DNA of 64,000 nt. Origin: Ypsolopha sequella (Eukaryota > Arthropoda > Insecta > Lepidoptera > Ypsolophidae). Position numbers and translations under genes: made by a program. The DNA is taken from positions 5,445,501 to 5,509,500 of the forward strand of contig OW203992.1 in NCBI GenBank assembly GCA_934047225.1, written 5' to 3'. The notes beneath the pieces are model-generated. The model did not search any database, was not told the DNA's origin, and saw only the letters and a list, made by a program, of their open reading frames with translations. This document shows, one piece after another, positions 21,206-32,404 of the stretch; the stretch's first letter is position 1, and every line of letters begins with the position of its first letter.

Positions 21206-22330
21206 AGACTCCATAAATCTGTGGTTTCATATCTTGTGTATTCAATATCCTTGTCTAAATATTCTAACGATTCGTTCATTTGAAGTAAGAAATGTAATGC
21301 AAACACACCCTTACTGCTTTAGGTGTTTACTCGGCTTTGTTGTTTCCGGTCTCAAATAATGATTTAATGTCTTCTTCGCATCTTACGTTATAAATTTTCT
21401 TCTCTTCCTCACTCTTTTTTACCAAAATACTAGAATTTTGTATCCAAATGTAGTTAAACATCGGTTTAAGCTGACTTTTTGCTGACCAAAACAGCTGACG
21501 TTTGCTAAAAGTCAAGTCCTCATTGATAAATATGGATTGTTTATTATCATTGCCGTAAATAGCATCATTAGTGAGACGGACCTTTCGTTGCTTTATCCAC
21601 TGGTCCCTCGCTGTTTTTGTGCGCAGGGTAACAATCACCGGCCGCGGACGGCGAGGCTTATCATTGGGTTTTTCGGGTTTTTCTCCGCCTACCCTTCTTA
21701 CCTCTTCAATATCGTCCGGCTTAAGATTGAGTTTCTTGGCTATTGTTTTAACTACGACATTGATGTCTTCCTTTTCTTGGCTTTCTAAGCAAGCTATTTC
21801 AATATTTCTTTCCTTTTCCTTTTGCTCCAGCAGATCAACTCTCTCTTCCAAAGCTCTATTGCATTTTTCTAAATAAACATTTCTTCTCTCCGTTGCCGTC
21901 ATTCTCTTTTCTGCACTCTCTTTGAACTTCGTTAGCTCCTCGTAACGTTCAGAGTAGAAGTCTACTAACCCCGTCAACTCCTGTAACTTGTTTTCAATTT
22001 TGAAGACTATTTCTAGCTTCTTGTTGACTTCTTGCAGGAGACTCTCCACAGTAAGATCGCTAGGATCGACAGTGATCTTCGATGGTTTTGGAGAAGTTTT
22101 CTTGGCACAATTTTCACATACTTCGTTTTGCATCTTTTTAGCACATTTTTTATGGAAGTACCCCGCACATGTACCTTTGCACTTCACAAGATCATCCCTT
22201 GCAGCCGATACAAACAAATTGCACTTCCTACAATTCACCATTATGCCGACGCAACATAAACACTGTACAGATTTGGTTAAGTACCGTTATAATTAGCACA
22301 CGACTTTCGGTATAAGATTATCTATGCACA
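21206..22330 (-). mobile_element. LINE 5' half: ORF1 and start of ORF2
   Basis: Minus-strand fragment with a 5' UTR-like leader, a complete ORF1 (21327-22241), 47 nt of spacer, and an ATG at 21279 that opens 24 codons (MNESLEYLDKDIEYTRYETT...) before the TTAA at 21202-21205. LINE copies normally lose the 5' end, so loss of the 3' end here needs a separate event. The missing part may be 4101-7225. Confidence 0.7.
21327..22241 (-). CDS. LINE ORF1 protein: PHD finger, coiled coil, C-terminal RNA-binding-like domain
   Basis: 304 residues. Residues 1-45 form a Cys-rich treble-clef/PHD-like zinc motif (CRKC...CKGTC...HKKC...CENC). Residues about 65-160 are heptad-rich (LLQEVNKKLEIVFKIENKL and so on) and should form a coiled coil. 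The C-terminal ~140 residues include RPRPVIVTLRTKTARDQWI, SIFINEDLTFSKRQLFW and YIWIQNSSILVKK, the pattern of LINE ORF1 C-terminal domains distantly shared with the baculovirus FP family. In LINEs such proteins bind element RNA in the ribonucleoprotein. A related 338-residue protein is at 32802-33818. It could be a relic or a domesticated gene, since it stands without ORF2 and has no stop. Confidence 0.85.
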   Translation of the reverse strand: MVNCRKCNLFVSAARDDLVKCKGTCAGYFHKKCAKKMQNEVCENCAKKTSPKPSKITVDPSDLTVESLLQEVNKKLEIVFKIENKLQELTGLVDFYSERYEELTKFKESAEKRMTATERRNVYLEKCNRALEERVDLLEQKEKERNIEIACLESQEKEDINVVVKTIAKKLNLKPDDIEEVRRVGGEKPEKPNDKPRRPRPVIVTLRTKTARDQWIKQRKVRLTNDAIYGNDNKQSIFINEDLTFSKRQLFWSAKSQLKPMFNYIWIQNSSILVKKSEEEKKIYNVRCEEDIKSLFETGNNKAE

Positions 22331-22509
22331 CGTCCGCACTCGGAGCGCATTCGAGCGAGACTGTTTAGTTCATAAGATTGTCTTTTAAATTTTATATACG
22401 CTTTTTTTGGCATTAAATCTGTTTTCTTTCTTTCTTTATAAAATAAACTGATTATGGTCAAAGTAGTGTAACGCAGAAAGAAATAAGATCTAAAATCTTA
22501 TAGGAAAGC

Positions 22510-23645
22510 AAATAGTATTGCAATTCCCATAGCTTAATTTCTTAAAAGTTTTTTTTTTTTTTTTTCGTAGGGTATACGCCATTTTATGGCGTAGTTTTCA
22601 TTATTATGGTATATTATTTGATCATTAGCTTTTTATAATTTTTTAAAGAATTTGCAAATATGACGTCACTTGGAGCATTTTAGGCATTATACACGGAAAA
22701 AAATGTCTTATTGTAATTTATACTTGCAATTGGTGGAAAGAATCTTGAAAGAAAAAGCGGCCAAGTGCGAGTCGGACTCGCGCACCAAGGGTTCCGTACC
22801 ATTATCTATAACAACGGCAAAAAAACATGTCTGTTGTATGGGAGCCCCCTCAAATATTTATTTTATTCTGTTTTTTAGTATTTGTTGTTATAGCGGCAAC
22901 AGAAATACATCATCTGTGAAAATTTCAACTGTCTAACTATCACGGTTCATGAGATACAGCCTGGTGACTGACGGACAGACGGACAGATGGACAAACAGAC
23001 GGACAGCGGAGTCTTAGTAACAGAGTTCCGCTGGTTACCCTTTGGATACGGAACCCTAAAAACTCTTGTACGCAGTTTCACTTTTATTTTTTATTTCCTC
23101 ACACTACACTCAACCGGTTAATTTTGACGGGCATTTAGGTCTTAAAAAAAACAAATAATTGTTTGTTTTATTTGTTTATAGCATTATACAGCTTATGAAA
23201 CCAAAATCTAGAAATGGTTTTCGACACGGCGATATGCGAAAAAAATACGGGTATTTCTTTTCTGTGTATTTCATGAAATACACGGAAAATTTTAATAAAT
23301 TTCTGGTAAATGCATTTTGACTATATAATCTAGGGTTTTGAAACTGGAAAACATGTTTAGATAAATTTTCCTCGATAGAAATAATTGTTGAAATGAGATC
23401 TTCAAACACACTTTTTCTCCTCGTTTGACGAATAGGAACCATATACAGAACTCAAACATATTTTTTAAGGTGTGTTTTAATAATATCTAGAGATTTGATG
23501 TTTGAAATTTTGCTAGCTATTGTAGTTTTTTTAATAAAAATAAAAAAACAACTTTTTTCCCTTTTGCCCTGAATCCGCGCCTCTTGCACTGCTCGATTTT
23601 TCGATTGGAGTGACAGTGACAAAAACAAAATTCGCATAGCCTCTA
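22510..23645 (+). repeat. Family E copy 2 with extended left part, interrupted
   Basis: 22510-22680 (CCCATAGCTTAATTTCT to TATGACGTCACTTG) is paralogous to 62306-62475, and 23165-23645 is the E body. Between them sits the dispersed lepidopteran repeat at 22751-23062. The 62-kb copy lacks this insertion, so the insertion is secondary. Confidence 0.55.
22751..23062 (+). repeat. Lepidopteran GTGCGAGTCGGACTCGCGC repeat, full copy
   Basis: Starts GGCCAAGTGCGAGTCGGACT, includes GTTGTTATAGCGGCAACAGA and GGTTCATGAGATACAGCCTG, and ends GGATACGGAACCCTAAAAA. I recognise this as a very common moth/butterfly repeat. A second full copy in the opposite strand is at 58462-58757. Fragments occur at 24998-25040, 26755-26803, 37530-37592, 39215-39275, 41640-41760, 61632-61740 and 63656-63770. 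Confidence 0.8.
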
Positions 23646-23681
23646 AACACACACTTATGCGGAGTGAACCTTCTGTAACTG

Positions 23682-23843
23682 TGGGTCTACCGCGTAATTC
23701 TCATTTTCATCAACATCAACTTGAGATTGAAATTTGACGTGCGTGCGACGACGCCCGCCTAACATGCCATCTCTTTTGCACGCGTTGAATTTCGCATGCA
23801 TTTGCTTGAAGTTGATACAAATGAGAATTACGTGGTAGAACCC
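23682..23843 (+). mobile_element. 162-bp CWG-MITE, copy 1
   Basis: Ends GGGTCTACCGCGTAATTCTC and, inverted, GGGGTTCTACCACGTAATTC. Flanked by CTG at 23679-23681 and 23844-23846. The centre contains TGACGTGCGTGCGACGACG and GCCATCTCTTTTGCACGCG. Non-coding. Confidence 0.9.
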
Positions 23844-23935
23844 CTGGTTATTTTGTGATACAAGTTTCTGTCGACATTATTTTGTAGGTCGTTAGGTCGT
23901 TGGCAGCTACCTGCCCGTAAAACTGCATTGTACCT

Positions 23936-24179
23936 ATACAACGTGAAATTTAAGTAATTTTGTTAACGAAAACTGGTGCAATAGTACTTGTCCATATAAA
24001 CAACTTTTACAATCAGCTGTTCCATAGAAAAGTTAAATACCTACTCGACCCAAATGTATGAAACAGCTGATTTTTTTTCACGATTTCAGGGTTGGGTTCA
24101 TAGTAAAAGTTGTTCATATGGACGAGTACTATCACCAGTTTTCGTTAACAAAATGACTTAAATTTCACGTTGTATAGAG
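23936..24179. mobile_element. TA-flanked MITE with ~76-bp TIRs
   Basis: TATACAACGTGAAATTTAAG at the left and the reverse complement CTTAAATTTCACGTTGTATA at the right. Arms extend inward through GTTAACGAAAACTGGTG. TA borders fit the Tc1/mariner group. Related elements are 25832-26196, 60473-60725, a fragment at 39912-40075, and the arms at 51228-51400 and 53342-53573. Confidence 0.75.
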
Positions 24180-24320
24180 ATTTTTTTATAAGCACCCATA
24201 CCAGTTATAGAATAATCATCGGTGAAAAGTAGTTAGTTGTTGGTGAATTCAAATATTCAAATGACACATGAAACATACTGAAACTCTTCTAAGGACATAA
24301 TGAAATAATAATAATGTACC

Positions 24321-24735
24321 TTAAGGGGATCCACAATGCTAAACATCAGTTTTGCATTGGATTCAATTCCATCAATGTAGATGGTAAAAATTTAAAAAAA
24401 TATGGCATATTTTTTAACTCAAGACAATTATTAGTTACACTTTATAAATAAACAAATAGGTACTTTCATAATAAGTACTTTTAAAAAAGGATGAATTTCA
24501 CGAAAAAAGCTTTTCCATATTCCAAAACTGATTGAAACAAAACCAACACACGCAGATACTTACTAAACAAAAACATCTTTATTACATTAAAAAACTATAG
24601 TTAATGTCCTAACGTAGCCGCGATTTAAAAATAACTGAAGTTTTGCGTGCGCGGCATCTGATTAGAGCAGAATAGACAGTTAAAAAACCAAAGCGTTAGA
24701 GCAGGAACGCATTTTAGCATTGTGCAGCCCCTTAA
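24321..24735. mobile_element. TTAA-flanked MITE, ~407 bp
   Basis: TTAA at 24321-24324 and 24732-24735. Inside are GGGGATCCACAATGCTAAA and its inverted counterpart TTTAGCATTGTGCAGCCCC. Non-coding. A piggyBac-like target is inferred. Confidence 0.6.
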
Positions 24736-25080
24736 TGTCATGACATGACGGTAATGTGGTTATTACATTTTAATCACCGTGTTAGAGATTTCCTATTTAC
24801 CTAATAACCACACGATTTGGACTTACAAGGTGTGTGCATGGTAAATCCCCTTACAAATGGTCGAGAGCCAATGGCCATCACCTTTAAGCGAAAACGCGCT
24901 GCCTGACGTTTTGAAAAGCGCTAGATTTGTTATTCTGTGATTAAAGGAAACCGTTCATAAACGGTCGCTCACATTGAAAATAAAATTAGCCAGGTAAGAG
25001 TCCGACTCGCGCTCAAAGGGTTCCGTACCACCACACAATACACCCTAAAAATTTGGTAAATAACGACAATAATTATTAAT

Positions 25081-25350
25081 TATACAAGGTGACTTTTTGA
25101 TCATCGTCCAAATTCATACTGGTGGCTTGGTAAGTGATCAGTATCATGCATCAATAACAATTTTGGTGAAATTCGTAAAATGAAAAATCGACTCCCCATA
25201 GTGATTCACTCGGGACTGGAACTGAATTTATATGGGAAGCCGAAATTTCATTTTACGAATTTCACAAAAATTGTTACTGATACAAGATACTGATCACTTA
25301 TCACGCCTCCAGTATGAATTTGGACGATGATCAAAAAGTCACCTTGTATA
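25081..25350. mobile_element. Near-complete palindrome MITE, 270 bp
   Basis: Both ends read TATACAAGGTGACTTTTTGA inverted to one another. The arms remain complementary for about 105 bp, leaving a short centre (CCCCATAGTGATTCACTCGG). The transcript would fold into one long hairpin. TA borders suggest a mariner-type element. Confidence 0.75.
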
Positions 25351-25831
25351 TGTCATAGCAACATTAAGGCGACACAAACAATCCACTAAAATGGAAGCGC
25401 TTGACAAACAATTCGCGGCGCTCGCTGAGTATACGGAAGCCTTAACCGCTACATTTTTCATGTACCTATTACCTTCGGGTAGGGAACCCTAAAAATTAAG
25501 CGCTAAATCTTTTAAAATCGTAAACGCGCTAAAAGTACTAAAAAAGCGCTAGACCTAGTGCTGAAAGCGCAAAAGTGGCAGCACTGTCGAGTACGGTAAT
25601 TCGTAATTCAACAACATTCCGTAAAGAGTACGTCGCCGTCATACACAATGTACGGGTTCCGTCAATGTACCATCGGGGAAAATTTTGCAGGCTCACTTTT
25701 CACTTTAAATTTTAGCAAGCCCATATTTTGTTTAGGATATTTTTTAACATATTCTTAATTTTTAATAAATAGTCTAGTAAAATTTTCCACTCTTTTCACG
25801 AAAAAAGTCCCTTGTCAAAAGACTTATTATC

Positions 25832-26196
25832 TACAACGTGTAACAGAAAGGTGTAACCATATTTAAAGAGGTTATTCAGTCAATGGCTTAGAACAACTTT
25901 TACTAGGGAGCAGACCCTGAAAGCTCAAAAAAAAATCTGCTTTTCCATACATTTCGGCCGAGCGGCATTGCATTTTTCTATGAAACAGTAATTTTTTTTT
26001 TGAATGTGAAATATATCTGTAAATAATTATTTTAATGAGTGTTTTTATATAAATATATAATGTAAACTGAATAAAAAGACCAAATAAGTTATCTTTAATA
26101 TATATTTTTTTCGATATACAGAGTTTATTCCATAGGAAAAGTTGTTATATACCATTGACTGAATAAGCTCTTCAAATATGGTTACACCTCTTATAG
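25832..26196. mobile_element. TA-type MITE related to 60473-60725
   Basis: Left arm TACAACGTGTAACAGAAAGG, then AACCATATTTAAAGAGGTTA. The right arm repeats this inverted but is cut short at ACACCTCTTATAG. A (TATC)n stretch follows. Confidence 0.65.
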
Positions 26197-26282
26197 ACCT
26201 ATCTATCTACCTATCTATCATATCTCGCGTCATTTTATTGAAATAATTTCGAAAAAATATTTTCTTCTAAGTTCTACAGATA

Positions 26283-26478
26283 GGGTCTACCGCGATCAAT
26301 TTTTACCTTTTTACGAAAAGGGGACGCCCGACGTTTCGAGACTTCGGTCGTCACCTGCATCTCATCACTGCGCCTCGCCATACTTGCCAGTTTCCCGTAG
26401 ACCACGAGACATGCAACTGTCTCGAAACGTCGGGCATCCCCTTTTCGTAAAAAGGTAAAAATTGATCGCGGTAGACCC
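26283..26478. mobile_element. 196-bp hairpin MITE sharing GGGTCTACCGCG ends
   Basis: Ends GGGTCTACCGCGATCAATTT and its exact inverse. Arms match for about 60 bp through ACGAAAAGGGGACGCCCGAC. The first 12 bases equal those of the 162-bp CWG-MITE, but the interior is unrelated. GAT flanks both sides (26279-26281 and 26479-26481), consistent with a 3-bp target duplication. Confidence 0.75.
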
Positions 26479-27049
26479 GATTATATATATTATAATGTGT
26501 ACAAAACGCGAGAGTTTAAAGTTATATATTCTACAGATAGGTCATAATTTCATCAATCTAAATAATGTAGGAAATGCTCAACGATTTTGTAACTTTCCAA
26601 TCAAAGATTTTCTAACTTTCTAATCAACGATTTTCTCATTTTCAAATTGTGAAAAATCTTCGTTTCACATACATTGTAGGTACTCGATTTTTGGTACCCA
26701 ATTGGTCCGTAATGGCCTTTATCACAAAAAACAATAAAAATAAATTTGTAGTGGTACGAAACCCTTCGTGCTCGAGTCCGACTCGCACTTGGCCAGTTTC
26801 TTTCATGTATTTCTGTTATTCTATTACATTGAGTGTAAAAACCAAATAATATAAATACTGGTTTTTACCTTTATTGAAACAAAGTTAACGTAAAAAAAAA
26901 ACTGGAATTTGTTTCCTTTTTATTTTATATAAAATGATTCTTGAATTTTTCCAAAAGTTTATTCATTTGTCCTTTAGTTTGTTTTACAATCAGTGGTTCA
27001 TATACCAAAATAATCAACTTTCCTCTAAGTAGATCTAGTAATTAATACT

Positions 27050-27135
27050 GAGAACAGTACTGTGTAGAAAAACACTGAGTCATCGGCATACATGACATGT
27101 GTTTTATTGGCAGAGATACCAGGAAAAGTAAGATT
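27050..27135 (-). pseudogene. Reverse transcriptase relic (YADD box)
   Basis: The minus strand reads FPGISANKTHVMYADDSVFF, the RT active-site block of a Jockey/CR1-type LINE. Open coding sequence does not extend far on either side, so only a short decayed remnant remains. Confidence 0.55.
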
Positions 27136-27317
27136 TCAACGAATTTGTATGGCAGACTGAGAAAAGTGTACTATTTAATATATTTGATTATTTTTATATA
27201 TTGAAAATTAAGTACTAATTAGATATTGAAGAAGAATATTACCTATTCCAAAATTACTTCATGATAAAATAAATTTAAAAAGAAATTAACTATTCCTGGT
27301 AAAATAGAGGTACTTAA

Positions 27318-27708
27318 TAGTAGTTCATGCTACAAGGGCGCAAAGGAATAAATTACGAGGACGATTTAAAACACGAGCGTAGCGAGTGTTTTAAACGTAA
27401 CCGAGTAATTTATTGCTTTTACGCCCGTGTATCATACTACATTTTTCAATGCATAGTGTGAGGAAATGAAAACAAATATAATCTTGTGAACTTTAAATTA
27501 TAATAGGCTCAAAAGGACTGTACCCATAGCCGTTAAACGGTGTAAAAAAAAGGATAACGTCTATGGTACACAGGAAAGGCTGCAGGTTAGCCAACCATTG
27601 TAAATAAATAAAAAAAAAAAAAAAAAAAGCCCTAGGGCAAAATAATCGACTTTTTGTTCGGTTTTGATGCATAAAAAGTGGGCCTTTACGAGCACATGCA
27701 TTGAAAAA
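27318..27708 (+). repeat. Composite hairpin repeat D, copy 1
   Basis: The first ~130 bp form an imperfect palindrome: TAGTAGTTCATGCTACAAGG...AATAAATTAC, then a centre ACACGAGCGTAGCGAGTGTT, then the inverse arm ending ATCATACTAC. The second part runs from TTTTTCAATGCATAGTGTGA to GAGCACATGCATTGAAAA with an internal A run. Other copies are 36514-36890, 38249-38921 and 59189-59583. Confidence 0.75.
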
Positions 27709-27874
27709 ATATAAATTTTCAAATAAATACATCATATTATTATTATCGGTATGGTACTTTACAAATCATGTAAAAATATCTTAGACTTTGCATTTTACAC
27801 ATTACTGTGTGTATATGTAAAAGTAAGATGAAAACAGTGAATAAAATCTAAAAATAAGCTAGAACCAGCAGAAA

Positions 27875-28240
27875 TTTTAGCAGGTGGTAGAGCTGATGCC
27901 GGGCTCGACTGTGGAGGTACCACCATCTTACTTGGAGACCCCTTCGAAGTAATTCGGGGGAAAGTAAGAGGACAGTTCACAGGCAAAAAACCAGGAGGCC
28001 CGCCATGCCTGCGACCGATGGATGGCGGTATACCCATCTCTAATAGCCAGGCCCTAATATGGAACAGGCTGGTGACGGGCAGAGGCGTCACTGGTGCGAG
28101 GGTTCCGGCATCGCGCTCACCAACCCGCCTGCCCAGCGTGTGTATGGGCAATTCTTCCAGGATAACCGCCGGGAGTGGCAAAGTCCAGGAAAGGCTTATG
28201 TCCAGCAGTGGGCGAACTAGGCTGATGGATGATGTGTATA
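27875..28240 (+). repeat. Dispersed repeat with LINE/SINE-like 3' end, copy 1
   Basis: Landmarks are GGGCTCGACTGTGGAGGTAC, CACCATCTTACTTGGAGACC, GCGTCACTGGTGCGAGGGTT and a terminus GGCTTATGTCCAGCAGTGG..GAACTAGGCTGAT, a 3' end style common in lepidopteran retroelements. Paralogous to 43885-44245. The ~128-codon minus frame seen here is not shared intact with the other copy. Confidence 0.6.
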
Positions 28241-28481
28241 TGCTAAAAGTAAGATAAAAACAGTGAATAAAATCTAAAAATAAGCTAGAAACAAAGAATC
28301 AAATGTCGGATAACAATCTTTTATCAAAAACTCTAGGAATTGTAACTAAACCAAAGATTTTTATAGATAAAAGATACAAGAGGGAATTTATAAGAAAAAT
28401 ATGTAAAAAAAAACAACAAATCAATCATAGTCGCGATAAATATCTATAAGTATGTCGTGGGTAGATCGTAGAATTGAGCAG

Positions 28482-28644
28482 CGGGTCTACCGCGTAATTC
28501 TCATTTATATCAACATCAACTTGAGATTGAAATTTGACGTGCGTGCGACGACGCCCCGCCTAACATGCCATCTCTTTTGCACGCGTTGAATTTCGCATGA
28601 ATTTGCTTGAAGTTGATACAAATGAGAATTACGCGGTAGAGCCC
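28482..28644 (+). mobile_element. 162-bp CWG-MITE, copy 2
   Basis: Flanked by CAG at 28479-28481 and 28645-28647. 163 bp. Same orientation as copy 1. Confidence 0.9.
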
Positions 28645-29482
28645 CAGATCGTAAAGTATGAAATCGAAAATCTTTCAATTGGTTTATATGTCAATAAATT
28701 TGGGGAGCCGGGCGGAGCGGAGCGGAGCGAGGCAACACCCCTATTTTTAACAGAAATATGATTTGTTTTTTATTATTATATATTTTATTCGTTATTTATT
28801 TAAGTATATCTATGTACTTTGGTTTTGTAGTTAGTTAAATTAGTGTGTTTTCGTTTATTATTTTTTAGTAAGTATTAAGTTTGTATACATATGATTACTT
28901 TTTTTATGTATTTCTTATGATCTTTTTTCGGTTTGTTGGAAGAAATCTCTCATAGAGATAAGAAAGAAAGAAAGAAAGAAAGAACGGAATTTATTGCCAA
29001 AACAAAAATACAGTAAAGAATAAAAAATAAAACAAGATATTATATACTAACTTAAATTCTAACAAATTAACCAAGAAGGCAAGTAACTTACAAAATAAAT
29101 AACTTACAAAATAACTTATAAATAAAGTTTTATATGGTTAAACATACATCCTTAAGCTAGCATATTACAGCTTTTGTTTGGCAAAAGGTGGCCCGCTCAG
29201 CATTTGCTGTCGGAAACTTGTCAAGAGTTCCTACAGCGCTGATTTTCAGCGAGCCCCTTTGTTTGTATACGTTTAAAGGTTGTTTTGGATCATTTTGCAG
29301 CGGGCGCTCTAGTAAATTTATAACATGTAAATAAATAATAATATATATATAAGTAATATGATAATTATGTAGGATAAATATGCACATGAAATAACAGTAA
29401 AAATTATGTAAAAATTTTAATTATTGGGTCTGCCTTTGCCGTCATCAAAGAACAACAGATTGGCGTATTAGTATATTTATAT

Positions 29483-32404
29483 TTATTCTTTATTGACAGT
29501 CTCCTTTTTTTTTTTTTTTCTTTTTTTTGTTTTGTATTTAAATTCTGCCAGTATGATTTGTTTTTGTATTAGAATTAATTTTAATTTTAATTTAAAGGTA
29601 CTGGGAGTCATGTATTTTTGCAATGGTGGTGGTAAGTCATTCCATACCTTTGATGCTGCAAATTTAAACCCTCCTCTATAGTTAGCAGTTTTGTGTTTGG
29701 GAATAGACATTTTATTCAGCTCCTTACTTCTGGTATATTTATCATGTGCATCACCAAGCCATTCAAATTTATCGTGCAGGTAGTTCGGTCGCTTAGTATG
29801 CACAACTTTGTGTACTAGGACGGCGAGATGTAACTCTCTTCGACTCTCCATTTTCAAAACTTTATGTTCGTTGAGGTAAGGTGTTATATGTGCCCGTTTT
29901 GGTATTTTATAGCAGAATCTTACGCAGGCATTTTGGACTCGTTGTATAGCGCGACTTGTTTTTTCAAATAACCTTGGTCCATAAACAGTGTCACAATAAT
30001 TAAATATTGAAAGGACAAGTGATTCGATTAAAAGTACCCTTACTTCTTCTTTCAGGAAATCTCGAATGCCATACAAAACCTTTAGCCTATAAAAAGCTGT
30101 TCTAATTTTTTGGTTAACATGTTGTTCAAAATGAAGTTCTGTATCCATCACTAAACCCAAGTTTCTCGCGGTCATGACTCTCTCCACAACATTATTATTG
30201 ATAGTAATATGTGGTGAGTTTTCCATGATTTTTTCGCATTGACGTTTTGTTCCCAGCGTCATGAATTTTGACTTGTTTGGATTCAGCAGCAAAGCGTTCT
30301 TCTTTGTCCATTTGAAAATTACATCAAGATCTTCATTTATGTTTTGTACCGCTTCAGTAGTAGCTTGATGTCTGAAAGAGTGATACAGTTGCGTGTCGTC
30401 TGCGTATAGATGAACTTTGCAGTGTTTAAGGTTAGTTATGAGATCTGATGTGTACAGGATGAACAGAAGAGGGCTGAGAATAGATCCTTGTGGACAGCCA
30501 CGGGTAATTGTTTTGACTTTAGACTGTCTTACATTTCCCTGGTCATCCTCAGTTACCACGTATTGCTTTCTATCGGTCAGAAAAGATTGAAACCAGTCGC
30601 AAGCAGATTCTGAAACCCCGTAAAAGGACATTTTCGCCAGGAGTAGTTCAGCACTAAGGCAATCAAAAGCGCGGGAGAAGTCTAACAGTACGAGTATGCT
30701 TCCTTTTCCAGTATCAGAGGCTGACAGTATGTCGTCAGTCACGTGAGCCAATGCCGTGGCAGTGCCATGTTGGCCACGGAAACCAGACTGGATGGCAGGG
30801 AGAACAGTTTCATTTTCTAGAAATTTGGTTAATTGAGCGCACACGATCCTCTCCATAACCTTGGACATAACCGGTAAAATGCTAATGGCTCGCAAATCTT
30901 TATATTCTTCAACAGTAGGACATTTTGGTAGCGGTTTAACCCTTGCCATTTTCCAAGCATCCGGACAAATTGATTCGGAAATGGATCTATTCAAAATCCC
31001 AGTAATTATTGGTAATGTTATCGGTAGCGTCATGAGAATCATTTCAATTGTGATGGCATCAAAACCAGAAGCATTCGTGTCTATTGCACCTATAATTTTT
31101 GAAACTTCGTCCTCAGTGCAATTCTCAATTTCAAAGACCTCTTGGCCAAATTTGTTGGTTTTATAGAAGTCTAGAAGGTCATTGTCAATGTTGGGATCGC
31201 CGGGCACATCCAAGAAAAAGTCATTGATTTTGTCAGGATCATTCATATGTTGAGGAATATTTGAGATATTAGCGTTACCTAAAATAGAAGTTTTTTTTAA
31301 ATATTTCCACATCTTTGCTGGACTACTTTTGTTATTATTAACATAATAAGTGAAAAATGCTTCTTTTTCTCTTTTAATTGCACTAGTTATAATGTTCTTA
31401 AGGTCCTTGTAATATCTCCAATGTGAATCTCGTTTTGTCATGTGCGCACGTCTTAAAGCTTTATTGCGGAGAAATATCATTTGTTTTATGGTTTCTGTAA
31501 TCCATGGACATGGATTTTCTTTTGTTTTAATTTTGCGTAGGGGTGCGTGTTTGTTGAAAATGAAAGTTATGAAAGCATTAAAACAATTTATCATTTCGTT
31601 AATGTCCTTAGCATTATATATGTCATTCCATGGTATTTCTAACAGGTCTTTGTTGAACACTTTTTGGTCAATACTTTTTAAAAAACGACACCAAATAAAT
31701 GAAGGGGCCTGCTTTGGTCTTTTAATTTTGAATTCTCCCAAAACAAGTCCATGATCACTCAATAAAGGGTTGTGATGCACTGATATGCATTTGCACAGGT
31801 CAGGGTTGTCAGTTATAAGCAAATCTAACAAAGTCGCAGAGTCTTTTTGAATTCGCGTAGGCTCCCTAACCAACTGGTGTAAATGTTGCTGTGAAAAAAA
31901 CGAAAGCAATTCTGGAGCCGCGTCTTCGTTTGGCTTGAGTAAATCTACGTTAAAATCAGTTAATACAAACACGAAATCACAATACCCAAACGTACTGACC
32001 GATTCGCTCAGCGCATCGATAGCTGTACCCGGTGAGAGCCCGGAACCGGGACGGTACGCAGTACCGATGGCTATTCGTCCCACACCGGCTAGAGTCATTT
32101 CTAACCACATTTGTTCGAGAGGGGAGGGAGGGTGCGGCTTGTGTCGAACACGTAAACCACGTCGCACATAGAAACCCACACCACCGCCTCTTTCATTTTG
32201 GGGTCGGGGAGTATTTTTTAAGATATAACCAGGAATATGAGGTGCGTATTTATCTTGACCATCTTTTGTCCAGGTTTCGTTTAAAGCTAGAATATCTGGC
32301 TTTAGACTCTCCATTGTAACCTGCAGTTCATCTTGTCCTGTATTGAGAGATCGTATGTTTAGAAATGCTAGTTTTAGATTCTGAACTTTATTTGTATTTG
32401 CCAT
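29483..32404 (-). CDS. LINE ORF2: endonuclease-reverse transcriptase, intact
   Basis: 973 codons from the ATG at 32404 (MANTNKVQNLKLAFLNIRS). Longer upstream frame lacks domain content. The endonuclease has FLNIRSLN, LALNETW, TDFNVDLL and LLSDHGLV. The RT has ISILPVMSKVMERIV, then LLDFSRAFDCLSAE, then RGCPQGSILSPLLFILY, then YADD near residue 668. The C-terminal region carries NLGLVMDTEL and FAASKVWNDLPPPLQ, typical of the CR1/Jockey supergroup. The codon before DFN, usually Gly-Asp, reads Thr-Asp, a conservative oddity that leaves the catalytic Asp and Asn. It ends in a lysine-rich tail. It acts with the ORF1 protein encoded upstream. Confidence 0.95.
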   Translation of the reverse strand: MANTNKVQNLKLAFLNIRSLNTGQDELQVTMESLKPDILALNETWTKDGQDKYAPHIPGYILKNTPRPQNERGGGVGFYVRRGLRVRHKPHPPSPLEQMWLEMTLAGVGRIAIGTAYRPGSGLSPGTAIDALSESVSTFGYCDFVFVLTDFNVDLLKPNEDAAPELLSFFSQQHLHQLVREPTRIQKDSATLLDLLITDNPDLCKCISVHHNPLLSDHGLVLGEFKIKRPKQAPSFIWCRFLKSIDQKVFNKDLLEIPWNDIYNAKDINEMINCFNAFITFIFNKHAPLRKIKTKENPCPWITETIKQMIFLRNKALRRAHMTKRDSHWRYYKDLKNIITSAIKREKEAFFTYYVNNNKSSPAKMWKYLKKTSILGNANISNIPQHMNDPDKINDFFLDVPGDPNIDNDLLDFYKTNKFGQEVFEIENCTEDEVSKIIGAIDTNASGFDAITIEMILMTLPITLPIITGILNRSISESICPDAWKMARVKPLPKCPTVEEYKDLRAISILPVMSKVMERIVCAQLTKFLENETVLPAIQSGFRGQHGTATALAHVTDDILSASDTGKGSILVLLDFSRAFDCLSAELLLAKMSFYGVSESACDWFQSFLTDRKQYVVTEDDQGNVRQSKVKTITRGCPQGSILSPLLFILYTSDLITNLKHCKVHLYADDTQLYHSFRHQATTEAVQNINEDLDVIFKWTKKNALLLNPNKSKFMTLGTKRQCEKIMENSPHITINNNVVERVMTARNLGLVMDTELHFEQHVNQKIRTAFYRLKVLYGIRDFLKEEVRVLLIESLVLSIFNYCDTVYGPRLFEKTSRAIQRVQNACVRFCYKIPKRAHITPYLNEHKVLKMESRRELHLAVLVHKVVHTKRPNYLHDKFEWLGDAHDKYTRSKELNKMSIPKHKTANYRGGFKFAASKVWNDLPPPLQKYMTPSTFKLKLKLILIQKQIILAEFKYKTKKRKKKKKETVNKE

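Noticed and set aside
27795..28257. 128-codon minus and 79-codon plus frames
   Set aside because: They lie in a dispersed repeat; the paralogue at 43885-44245 breaks both frames.
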